DNA from: a virus
IMG/VR virus record: IMGVR_UViG_3300028920_000035
Span: 1 to 64,000 of that record
Length of the DNA stretch: 64,000 nt
Strand: one strand, 5' to 3'
This document shows positions 26,207-34,532 of this stretch, one piece after another. The notes beneath the pieces were generated by a model. It saw nothing but the letters and a program-made list of their open reading frames with translations. It was not told the origin of the DNA and ran no database searches. The position numbers and the translations under genes were made by a program. Position 1 is the first letter of the stretch. Each line of letters opens with the position of its first letter.

Positions 26207-26782
26207 ATGAGGTCTCTCGTCACGATCGGCACAGACAATGGCTATGTGAACTGGGTGCGCTACCCAGATGGGTTGAAGCGCAACCTTGGGTCGTGCTCGG
26301 TCCTGAAGCTGGTGGTCGAGACAGCGCGGTCGGTCGAAGCGATGACACACGCCCTCGACGCCTTCCTGAAGGACGGGGAGACGGTGCTCGACGCTGACTT
26401 GGTGCGGTTGGGGGAGTTGGTGGCCACGCCTCGGGCGCGGTGGGCTGCAAATCCACTTATCGACACCGATCAGCGTCTGGAGCACGTCACCATGCTGAAA
26501 CTGGCCTACGACGAATTTCGTGCCAATGCCGACACGGCGGAGGAAGTCCTGAAGCTCGCCCATGAGGTGAGCACCGCGATCGACGAGAAGGTTGCCGCGG
26601 GGAAGTCGTTCAACTCGAAGCAGGCCAAGCTTGATGTCCATGAGGTCGTGACCAGGACGGCCGGCATCCTGCGGGATACTGACATGGTTCAACCTTGGGT
26701 CAGGGGTGATTTGATGGACCTACACAAGCGCGCCACCCACCTGCACGGCCTGTTCTTCCCTGCTTCGAAGCCCCAGAGTTGA
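26207..26782 (+). CDS. hypothetical helical protein
   Basis: A 191-residue protein from the ATG at 26207; a TTG nine bases earlier is also in frame but less likely. After a short beta start (RSLVTIGTDNGYVNWV) the rest is helical and charged (VLKLAHEVSTAIDEKVAAG). It lies just ahead of the tail tube gene, so a tail-assembly role is possible. No family is recognised. Confidence 0.55.
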   Translation: MRSLVTIGTDNGYVNWVRYPDGLKRNLGSCSVLKLVVETARSVEAMTHALDAFLKDGETVLDADLVRLGELVATPRARWAANPLIDTDQRLEHVTMLKLAYDEFRANADTAEEVLKLAHEVSTAIDEKVAAGKSFNSKQAKLDVHEVVTRTAGILRDTDMVQPWVRGDLMDLHKRATHLHGLFFPASKPQS

Positions 26783-26803
26783 CCCAGATGGAGATGAAGC
26801 AAG

Positions 26804-27520
26804 ATGCCTGACGGTAACACCAACACCACCACCAAGAACTACATCTACCGGATGGGTACCACGCCCAACACTCGTGCGGTCGTCAGCCAGAAGAACAAGG
26901 TCTACGGCTATCTTGCCGGACAGACCGCGTTCAAGCAGATTGGCGTCGTCTCTGAGTTCGGGCATGACGAGTCGCGGGCCATCGACCCGGTGCGTGGGGT
27001 TGGCTATGGCGATCAGATCGCCGAGCTGGTGCCGGGCGTCACGGAGCCGATGACGTTGACGATCAACAAGACACTTCTCTACACCCTAAACCTGTTCCAG
27101 GCATTGGGGTACAAGGGTGGCATCGACGGTATTGTGCGGTCACTCAAACACCACCGTTGGCCGTTCGACGTCAAGCAGGAGATGGTTTTCAGTGAGGTCG
27201 CTTCTGGGGACTCTGCGGTGGTTGGAGCCCTAGGTGCCAAGCGCGCCAACGTGCAGCCGTCGGGCGGCAACTACGTGTCTGAGGTCAAGGCCCTGTTCAC
27301 CTTCTTTGAGGGCTGCTGGCTTAACAGTTACTCAGCTTCATACACGTCAGACGCGGCCATTGTTGCAGAGAACAGCTCGGTCACGGTGACCGATGTCCTC
27401 GATGCCTCGGCGGACACGAACTACGGCGAGTACATCGACACGGGCTTGAGCCCGTTCGATCGGAGCGCAGCCTCATCGATCCGCTTCACGGGTAACCTCG
27501 CGGTACCCGTTGCTACCTAA
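26804..27520 (+). CDS. tail tube protein
   Basis: A 238-residue protein. Its size, its beta-rich character and its position ahead of two chaperone candidates and the tape measure fit a contractile tail tube subunit. Visible parts include YGYLAGQTAFKQIGVVSEFG, a loop AELVPGVTEPMTLTINKT and the strand ending SIRFTGNLAVPV. The ribosome site GGAG lies 10 bases upstream. Tube and sheath are normally adjacent, but here 13 kb separates them. Confidence 0.7.
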   Translation: MPDGNTNTTTKNYIYRMGTTPNTRAVVSQKNKVYGYLAGQTAFKQIGVVSEFGHDESRAIDPVRGVGYGDQIAELVPGVTEPMTLTINKTLLYTLNLFQALGYKGGIDGIVRSLKHHRWPFDVKQEMVFSEVASGDSAVVGALGAKRANVQPSGGNYVSEVKALFTFFEGCWLNSYSASYTSDAAIVAENSSVTVTDVLDASADTNYGEYIDTGLSPFDRSAASSIRFTGNLAVPVAT

Positions 27521-27607
27521 GCGGTAGACCCCCGGATCGGGGACGACCTCCACCTAGGCGGCATGGCCGTCCCCGATCTGCACCCCTAGATGGAGATGTA
27601 GATTAGG
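27521..27607 (+). promoter_or_regulatory. hairpin-bearing gap after tail tube
   Basis: GATCGGGGACG at 27535-27545 and CGTCCCCGATC at 27568-27578 form a perfect 11-bp inverted repeat around a 22-base loop. No U-run follows, so it is not a classic terminator; it may lower read-through or protect tube mRNA, which is needed in large amounts. The 11-mer AGATGGAGATG occurs both here (27588) and before the tube gene (26786). Confidence 0.45.
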
Positions 27608-28777
27608 ATGGCAACACTCAAAGCAAGCAAGCTGAGGGCTTCCCTTGAGCGCGCGAAGAAAGTCGGCATTATCGAGGAGAGCATTCGCCTTGGTGATGTC
27701 GACCTTGTTTTGCGCAATCTTCAGCCCGAGGAGATGGAGCAGATCGTCGCAGAGGCCGACGATAAAGAAGGCGTCGAGTACCTGCACTGCTTCCAAATGG
27801 GGCACGTCTGCCGAGGGTTAGTCGAGATCGACGGTCAAGACCTTCGAGAGGTTGATTTCGTCGAGATCGAGATCGATCAAGGAGAGGGGGAACCAGAAAT
27901 TCGTATCGTCGAACGATATGAGTTCGTTCGAGACGAGCTGTTGAAGACGTGGGGGCGCGAGGCTATCGCCGTGGGGTTTCGCAAGGTCAGTGAACTGTTC
28001 CTCAAGGCTGACTTCAAGATGAAGTCTGGCGTAAAGTTCGATTATGCCGAGGAGACCCCCGAGGACAGGTACCGCCGGCTCTTGGACGAGGCCAAGGAGG
28101 CAGAGGGCCAGATCCAGGATGATGAGCTGAAGAATTCGATCTTGAGTGAGCATGGCTATTTGCCGGCGACGACACCTGAGGAGCGTGAGGCCATCAAGCG
28201 GCGTGCGGATGAGTTCGCTCAAGAGCGTGTCGAGCAGGCCCGAGCCCGGGAAGCAGAGGCCGTTCCTGAGCCCCAGGGAGCGCCGGTTGCTTCACCCCCA
28301 GCCCTGCCCCCACAAGTGCCCAGCCCGGCTTCTGATGCCCCTCAGGCCGTTCCACAACCCCCTCAGGACCTCATGGCAAACCGGCGCCCCTTGAACCGGG
28401 ACGCCATTGACCCTCCGGTCCCTCAGCAGCCCGTCACCCGAGCAGTCCGCCCCCAGCGTCCCCCAGCGTCCCGCTCGCTCCCACCCAACGTTCCTGCCCA
28501 GCCTCCGCAGGTCCTATCTCAGGAGGGGCAGCCGGGCCCGGGCTTCGTGGCGACTCGCAGAGCTCAGATTCAGGCCGAGATGTTAGCCATGGAGGAGCTG
28601 GACCCAGAGATGGCAGCCGAGTTGGAGCAAGCGCGGACCCAGGCGGCCTCGCGCTCCCGAGACCAGATCCCCGAGTTGGCTCGTAGGGCTCCTCAGATGG
28701 ACCCTACGGAGACCGTCCAGATCCTCGACCGCAAGCCTCAGGGAGGCATCAACCCTCGCTACAACCCACCTAGATGA
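27608..28777 (+). CDS. tail assembly chaperone (putative)
   Basis: A 389-residue protein between tail tube and tape measure, the usual chaperone slot. Residues 1-190 form a charged alpha/beta domain (VDLVLRNLQPEEMEQIVAEA, then HCFQMGHVCRGLVEIDGQDL) typical of this slot. Residues about 205-320 are Pro/Gln/Ala-rich and probably unfolded. The C-terminal part is helical and basic. Chaperones here bind the tape measure before tube assembly. It overlaps the next gene by 4 bases (ATGA). I see no slippery site that would join the two by frameshift. Confidence 0.55.
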   Translation: MATLKASKLRASLERAKKVGIIEESIRLGDVDLVLRNLQPEEMEQIVAEADDKEGVEYLHCFQMGHVCRGLVEIDGQDLREVDFVEIEIDQGEGEPEIRIVERYEFVRDELLKTWGREAIAVGFRKVSELFLKADFKMKSGVKFDYAEETPEDRYRRLLDEAKEAEGQIQDDELKNSILSEHGYLPATTPEEREAIKRRADEFAQERVEQARAREAEAVPEPQGAPVASPPALPPQVPSPASDAPQAVPQPPQDLMANRRPLNRDAIDPPVPQQPVTRAVRPQRPPASRSLPPNVPAQPPQVLSQEGQPGPGFVATRRAQIQAEMLAMEELDPEMAAELEQARTQAASRSRDQIPELARRAPQMDPTETVQILDRKPQGGINPRYNPPR

Positions 28778-30072
28778 ACACTTCAGCCGATGACTCGCGC
28801 TATGTCGAAGAGCAACAGCGGCTGAAGGATCAGCTCGAAGGTGGGACGGCTTACGATGAAGACGGCCAGATCGTCGAGGTAGATCCCGAGGTTAATCCGG
28901 AGGTCTATCGTGACTGTGAACCCTTGCTTTTCAAAGGATTCGTCTACCAAGGGGCGACTATCAATGAAGTCCCCTTTGTTTTCAAGAGCCTCAACCACCA
29001 CGAGTTCGAGTTGATCCGGTTGATGGCAGGCGGCTTGAGGGGCATCAGGGGGACAAAACGGTTCTATGACCTTTTCTTGGCCTACGGAGTGCTCGTCATC
29101 GATGGACAGTTCGTACTCCCCGAGCGAGATCGGTTCATGGGGGAGGTCGCGGACTTCTTCGGGGACCTTCCTGAGGCTGGCCGGCAGAAGGTAATTCGGA
29201 ATCTGAGCGAGTTGAATCGACGGGCTGCCGTGGCGGTGATTCTCAGTGAGGCCTACGCGACAGAGGCGTACTCCAGGCATCGTTGGAACCAGCTCAAGAG
29301 CATCGACTTGACGCAGCCCGCAGTGACTGGATTTGCGGGTACAGACCGCCTAGGCCTCAACTGGGGGCAGCTCGCGTGGATTGCGTTCAACCGGTATGAA
29401 GACGCCAAGTTCGAGATGGAAGCTGCCTGGGAGAACGCCAAGTTCGTTGCGGGTGCCTTCGCGGGCAAGGGTATCAACTCGGTGCATGCTTCAGACCGCA
29501 ACCGTCGCAAGGATGAGCGGGTCGACCGTCGAGAACGAAAGGACCGGATTCTCCGTCACGCCATCTATGGGGACAGTCTCGACTCCAAAAGTGGGGTTCA
29601 CGGTAGGATGGTGGTCGCGCGCACGGTCGAGGAACTGGCAGACCAGCTGGAGCGAGACCTGAAAGGGGAGCAGGACTGGCACGACCGTGTGGTTCATGAG
29701 TACGAGCAGCGACAACAGAATCAGTACGAGGCACGTCAGGCTCAGCTCCAACGATTCCAGGAGGACTACGACCAGAAGTATGGGACTTCACGGGTGAGTG
29801 GTGGAGTTGGGGAGGAGTTGACGGGGTTGACCGCCGCCGAGGTGAGTGAGCGCATTTCTCGACGTCGACAGTTGATGGCTCAGAACGTGGCCGCACGCAT
29901 GGTCTACCCGGAGGCATTGGACGATCGACAACAGAATTTCTCCCAGAAATGGCATGAGGACCGGGTGCCCATGGACCATCAACCAGTCCAGACCGTTGAC
30001 CGGGCTGACCCTACGGCGTTGCCAGCGGTCACCAAGAAACCTTCGTTTGGACGGCCTTTTAGGAGAGGCTAG
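28774..30072 (+). CDS. second tail assembly chaperone-like protein (putative)
   Basis: A 432-residue protein coupled to the preceding gene by ATGA overlap. Residues 50-210 are helical with a motif (FVFKSLNHHEFELIRLMAGG) typical of chaperones upstream of tape measures, and a Trp-containing segment (LNWGQLAWIAFNRYEDAK). Residues 240-400 are very polar and basic, with coiled-coil features (YEQRQQNQYEARQAQLQRFQ). Its place directly before the tape measure is the main support. Confidence 0.5.
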   Translation: MNTSADDSRYVEEQQRLKDQLEGGTAYDEDGQIVEVDPEVNPEVYRDCEPLLFKGFVYQGATINEVPFVFKSLNHHEFELIRLMAGGLRGIRGTKRFYDLFLAYGVLVIDGQFVLPERDRFMGEVADFFGDLPEAGRQKVIRNLSELNRRAAVAVILSEAYATEAYSRHRWNQLKSIDLTQPAVTGFAGTDRLGLNWGQLAWIAFNRYEDAKFEMEAAWENAKFVAGAFAGKGINSVHASDRNRRKDERVDRRERKDRILRHAIYGDSLDSKSGVHGRMVVARTVEELADQLERDLKGEQDWHDRVVHEYEQRQQNQYEARQAQLQRFQEDYDQKYGTSRVSGGVGEELTGLTAAEVSERISRRRQLMAQNVAARMVYPEALDDRQQNFSQKWHEDRVPMDHQPVQTVDRADPTALPAVTKKPSFGRPFRRG

Positions 30073-30074
30073 TC

Positions 30075-33000
30075 ATGGCGAATACCATCGAGGAAATCCT
30101 GCGGGTCGGGTTCGAGGTCGACACCCGGGGAGCGATGCGCTCGATGGCGAAGTTCCGCCAGCAGGTGAACCAGCAGGTTCAGCGGATGGTGCAGGCGACC
30201 AACAATATCGGTCGGGCCAATGCCAAGATGAACCAGCAAGCGGCCCGCAGCGTTTCCGATTGGCAGGCCCAGTACGACGATCTTGCTGATGCTCAGGACG
30301 CGTACGCCCGCAGTGCGGTGGATGCCGCGCGTCGGGTTGGCAAGGCGGAGGAACGCACGGCGAAGATGGTTCACGAGCAGACGAAGCTGCTCAAGCAACA
30401 AGTAGCCGAACGCCGTAAGTCTATGAAGGCGGGTGCCCGTGGTGGTGCTGCGGTGGGTGATCCCCGTACGGCGAAGAAGGCCGGTAAGTCTTTTGGCGCT
30501 GAGATCGATGAAGCCTTTTCCCGGGGGGGTAAGATGTCCTCCCGCCAAATGCGCAAGGAAACATCCAAGGCAGGTAAGCAGGCCATTAAGGACACGCTGG
30601 CTGGTGGTGGTCGACGGAGTTTGGGCGGCATGGGCGGCATGGGCGGCGGCAAGGACATGAAGATGCCGGACCTGAGCGGCTTGAAGGGTCTTGGTGGTCT
30701 GATGAAGACACTGGGCCCCCTCGTCGGGACTCTGGCCAAGATTGGCCCCGTGCTGGGAACGATCTCTACGGCTGTTGTCGGCCTCATCAAGCTGATGATT
30801 GACGCCGAAGCACAGGCCAAGGAGTTCCAGAAGTCGATCCTCGACTCTGCGAGCAACGCTGAGTTTCTGGCGGCCAATGCCCGCGATGCCGACGCCGCAT
30901 TCTACGACATGGCCGAGACCGTACGGGCGGTGCGCAATGCTGCCTTTGACTTCAATGCTCTCATGGTCGAGGGCCTGGATACCCAGGACTTTCAGGGTAC
31001 CGTCAACGCGCTCAACCAAGAGGGTATCACCTTCAAGAAGATCGGCGAGCTGGCTTACAATCGACGGAAGGAAGGGGAAAACTATCACGATACGGTCAAG
31101 CGTACGACCATCGAGATCACCAAGATGGGGGTAGCCTACTCGAAAGCACTGGGTGTTCCCCTTCAGGAGATCAATCAGCTTCAAGCCGAGATGATGACTG
31201 AGATGGGGCAGAGCCTCGATGAGACCCGGTTGTCGTTCGCGCAGATGACCCGCGCCGCCACGGAATCGACCATCGCGTCCAACAAGTTCTTCGCGATGAT
31301 CCGTGGTGTTTCCCAGGACCTTTCCCTCTACAACACGCGCATCGGGAGCGCGGCCAAGCTACTTTCCAAGCTTGGCAAGGCAATGAGCCCCCGCAACGCC
31401 CAGAAGTTTCTCCAGACGGCAACCCAAGGGTTGAAAACGATGGACCAGGACGCTCGGTTGCGGCTCAATCTGCTGACGGGTAACAAGGGTCAGCAGATTG
31501 TTACGGATGATCTGAACCGCAAGACCGACTTGATGTCGAAAGACATCCTGGCCGCGTTTGCAGAAGGGTCAGGTGTTGTCAAGGAACGTTGGGGGGGTAA
31601 GCAGGTTGACGAGATCAAGGCGATCTTGGAAGCCGGCGGTGAGGGCCGTGCCCGTCTTCTTCGAGACCTGGAGGACATGGGTAAGGGGTCTTTGGTGGAG
31701 GCGGCCGACGAGATCAAGATGGATCGGGCCGCCGCGAAGAAAGGTCAGTACGGCGTTGCCACCGCGATGGGTAACTTGAGCGCAGGTGCCGCGCTCGACA
31801 TGAAGAAAGCGGGGCTGATGAGCTTGTCGGGCGGCGCTGCTCGGAGCATCTCCGATGCCATTGGTGAGTTGGGGTTTGAGAAGACCGCTCAGATGCTGGG
31901 GATCGGGGAGGACGAGGTGCGTGGTATGGCCAAGCTGGAGATGAGCTTGGAGCGCCAACGCGAGATCTTGAAGGCTGACTTGTCGAGCAACGACGAGTCG
32001 CGCAAGGCACAAGCAGAAGCGGCTTTGGAGCAGGCTGGATTGACGAAGGAGAAGCTGGATACTGCGTCGTTCGGTAGTTTGATGGAGACCCTTTCGAGCG
32101 AGGAACGCAAGCAGCTGGAAGATGACGCCTCGACCCAAGAGCAGCTGGCTGCCAAGCAAAAGCAGCTTACTGAGTCGATGCTCCAAAAGCTCGAAAAGTT
32201 GATGAACTTCATCATGAACCAGGTCTACGAGGTGATGCTCAGCATTTATGAGGCCGTAGCGGGGATTTGGGGGAAGAGTCAGGAGGCATCCAACAAGATC
32301 GCTCGAATGCGCGCCGGTAAAGAGGTCGGCGGTGAGGTCGGGACTCTCGCAGGGGAGCAGGATTTCGCGAAGGCATTGGCGGGGTCCAAGACTAACCAAG
32401 CCATGCTCCAAGCCATGCGTGATATCGACCGTGCTATCGAGCTGCGGAACAAAGACAAGCTGACCGAGAAGGAGCAAAAGGAGCTCAAGTCTTTAGAAGG
32501 GGTCGAGGCCCGCAGTGGCGAGTTAATGAAGATGCGATCTGAGATGATGAAGGCTGTGGGTCCTCAGGCGGTCCTTGATGCGGCCAAGATGTCGGGTATG
32601 GGGGAGAAGGGTCTTGCCCTCCTCCAGAAGAAGATGGACTTGGGGGTGAGTGCAGACGAAGCGATCAATCAGATGTACGCCGATGATGACAAGCGGCGAC
32701 AGGTCAAAGAAGGGATCACGTCGAAGCTGGCGTGGACCGAAAGCACTGGCGAGTTGGTGACACAGTTCGGCAAGATTGAGAAGCTCATGTCCGAGCTGGG
32801 GTACATGAAGGGAGGTCCCGCTCCGACGGCGGCCAAGGGCGAAGAGAAGGGGAAAGGGAAGGCCGATGCCCAGCAGAAGGCCAGCGCTAAGGCCGGTGGC
32901 CCCTCAGCGCCTTCCATGCCCGCTGAGAAGAAGGTTGAAGCCCCTGCGACTCCCGTGGCTCCTGTGGCCCCCCAGCCACAGGAGCGTCGTCCAGGCGCGG

Positions 33001-33647
33001 CGGCGGGCGAAGCAGCTCTCACTGGTCGGTCCAAGGAAGTCCCTGCCACTGCTAAGGGGCAAGGCACTTTACACGAGGACATGGCGAGCTTGGAGAAGCA
33101 GCTTGGTCAGAAGGGTATCCGCTACGAGAAGGGTTTTCTCCGCAGTGATTTTGGCAAGCAGGTCGAAGACAGTGTGCTCGATGCCATGCGTGTTGCCCTG
33201 ATGGAATATGCCCTCTACAAGGACACAGCCTCTACTGACCTCGCTGGGATGCTCAAGGGTATTGACCCCAAGGCATTCAGCCGAGGGCTCATGGATGAGG
33301 TTAAGGCTAAGGGTGTTCTCCCCAAGGAGTTCGGCGGGGGAGGAGAAAAGGGCAAAAAAGGCGGGGCCCAGCAGAAGGGTGGCTACATCGTCGGTACAAA
33401 TCCTGATGGGTCGGCGCGTGTGCTCACTCCGCCCGCGGGTGAGGTCCCCATCTACGCGGCCCCTGGAGAGGCTGTGCTCAATTCGAAACAGCAGCGCGCT
33501 GTAGCCGGCGGTCAACGTGGGGGCGGGGGTGATTTACATCTGCACGTTCAGGTCAATGGGGTCGGCGGCCAAGACCTGGCAGCCTATGTCGAGAAAGCGG
33601 CTTCCAACGCTGTCTACGAGTACAAGCGCCGGGAGGGATTGACCTGA
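30075..33647 (+). CDS. tape measure protein
   Basis: A 1190-residue protein. The ribosome site AGGAG is nine bases before the ATG. Residues 1-150 are basic coiled coil. Residues 180-195 are a Gly/Met-rich linker. A hydrophobic run follows at about 205-245 (LVGTLAKIGPVLGTISTAVV), as tape measures have. Long helices fill the middle. A Pro/Ala/Lys-rich stretch lies near 920-990. The end has the GEAVLNSKQQ motif and LHLHVQVNGVGG common at tape-measure C-termini. At the usual 0.15 nm per residue this predicts a tail near 180 nm. No peptidase or lysozyme domain is evident. Confidence 0.85.
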   Translation: MANTIEEILRVGFEVDTRGAMRSMAKFRQQVNQQVQRMVQATNNIGRANAKMNQQAARSVSDWQAQYDDLADAQDAYARSAVDAARRVGKAEERTAKMVHEQTKLLKQQVAERRKSMKAGARGGAAVGDPRTAKKAGKSFGAEIDEAFSRGGKMSSRQMRKETSKAGKQAIKDTLAGGGRRSLGGMGGMGGGKDMKMPDLSGLKGLGGLMKTLGPLVGTLAKIGPVLGTISTAVVGLIKLMIDAEAQAKEFQKSILDSASNAEFLAANARDADAAFYDMAETVRAVRNAAFDFNALMVEGLDTQDFQGTVNALNQEGITFKKIGELAYNRRKEGENYHDTVKRTTIEITKMGVAYSKALGVPLQEINQLQAEMMTEMGQSLDETRLSFAQMTRAATESTIASNKFFAMIRGVSQDLSLYNTRIGSAAKLLSKLGKAMSPRNAQKFLQTATQGLKTMDQDARLRLNLLTGNKGQQIVTDDLNRKTDLMSKDILAAFAEGSGVVKERWGGKQVDEIKAILEAGGEGRARLLRDLEDMGKGSLVEAADEIKMDRAAAKKGQYGVATAMGNLSAGAALDMKKAGLMSLSGGAARSISDAIGELGFEKTAQMLGIGEDEVRGMAKLEMSLERQREILKADLSSNDESRKAQAEAALEQAGLTKEKLDTASFGSLMETLSSEERKQLEDDASTQEQLAAKQKQLTESMLQKLEKLMNFIMNQVYEVMLSIYEAVAGIWGKSQEASNKIARMRAGKEVGGEVGTLAGEQDFAKALAGSKTNQAMLQAMRDIDRAIELRNKDKLTEKEQKELKSLEGVEARSGELMKMRSEMMKAVGPQAVLDAAKMSGMGEKGLALLQKKMDLGVSADEAINQMYADDDKRRQVKEGITSKLAWTESTGELVTQFGKIEKLMSELGYMKGGPAPTAAKGEEKGKGKADAQQKASAKAGGPSAPSMPAEKKVEAPATPVAPVAPQPQERRPGAAAGEAALTGRSKEVPATAKGQGTLHEDMASLEKQLGQKGIRYEKGFLRSDFGKQVEDSVLDAMRVALMEYALYKDTASTDLAGMLKGIDPKAFSRGLMDEVKAKGVLPKEFGGGGEKGKKGGAQQKGGYIVGTNPDGSARVLTPPAGEVPIYAAPGEAVLNSKQQRAVAGGQRGGGGDLHLHVQVNGVGGQDLAAYVEKAASNAVYEYKRREGLT

Positions 33648-33650
33648 TAG

Positions 33651-34532
33651 ATGCCCTACATCAAGTCACCCAATCCGGACTTTCAACGGAACGACGACAA
33701 CGACCCGCGGTACGCCCACCCCGCGGAGAGTCGTTCGACGCGCCCCATTCCTATGGCGTTCCAGATCACGAGCCCCGTCAATAGACGCAAGGTGCTCTTG
33801 CCCCACTCGCTCGTGCTGCATGTCAATCCGATGAGTCTAAATGAGACCCACACCCAGAAGATTGAACGGTTCCAGACCCGCGGGGGCTGGGTTGAGCAGC
33901 ACTGGGGTCACGACCTGACCGAAGTCAGCGCCGACGCCACGACAGGCGCTTTCATGAACGTCTACACGGGGACCGCCAGCGTGATGCGGCAACGCACCAT
34001 TGCGTGGGACCGGTTTCGCGACTTGCTCGACCTCTACCACAACAATGGTAGCCTCCGAGACCCGTTCGGTAACATCGTGCTGCAAGGCTACGTCCAGCTC
34101 ATGTTTGATCGAGGTACCCACCTGGGCTCGTTCCGGTCGTTTGAGGTCACGGAGACCGCCGACTCCCCTTTCGCATTCCAGCTTTCGTGGAGTTTCAAGA
34201 TCGAGCGCACCTTGCTCAAGGCCGTCCCCTCTATACGAGGCATTGCCGGGGACAACCCCTTCAGCCGTGTCCGACGGCCCAACCCCACCACGGTTGAAGC
34301 TCGGATCAGCGAAGAGCAGAAGCTTCTGGAGCAGTCTAAGAGTCCGTCCCTCATTACGCCTGAGGAAGCCCAAGCTCGTCTTGAACAACTGGAGGAGCAG
34401 AACGCTATTCTGGAGGATTCCGCTCGGCGACAGAATGAGCAACGAATCGCTGAAGAGAATGCTCAGCGTCGTTCCGACGCCGCGGAGTATGGGGTCGATG
34501 TCAACAAACTCTTCCCCTCAGGAGGTAGCTGA
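33651..34532 (+). CDS. baseplate hub-associated protein
   Basis: A 293-residue protein straight after the tape measure. Residues about 45-190 contain VLHVNPMSLNETHTQKI, GGWVEQHWGHDL and FRSFEVTETADSPFAFQLSW. The same order of motifs occurs in the C-terminal half of the next gene, so this domain is duplicated. The rest is a charged helix (QARLEQLEEQNAILEDSARR). Such VNP-type proteins between tape measure and hub link tube to baseplate hub. Stop and next start share a base (TGATG). Confidence 0.65.
   Translation: MPYIKSPNPDFQRNDDNDPRYAHPAESRSTRPIPMAFQITSPVNRRKVLLPHSLVLHVNPMSLNETHTQKIERFQTRGGWVEQHWGHDLTEVSADATTGAFMNVYTGTASVMRQRTIAWDRFRDLLDLYHNNGSLRDPFGNIVLQGYVQLMFDRGTHLGSFRSFEVTETADSPFAFQLSWSFKIERTLLKAVPSIRGIAGDNPFSRVRRPNPTTVEARISEEQKLLEQSKSPSLITPEEAQARLEQLEEQNAILEDSARRQNEQRIAEENAQRRSDAAEYGVDVNKLFPSGGS

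Noticed and set aside
27608-30072. programmed frameshift joining the two chaperone genes
   Set aside because: They overlap by only four bases with proper start and stop, and no slippery heptamer is seen at the junction.
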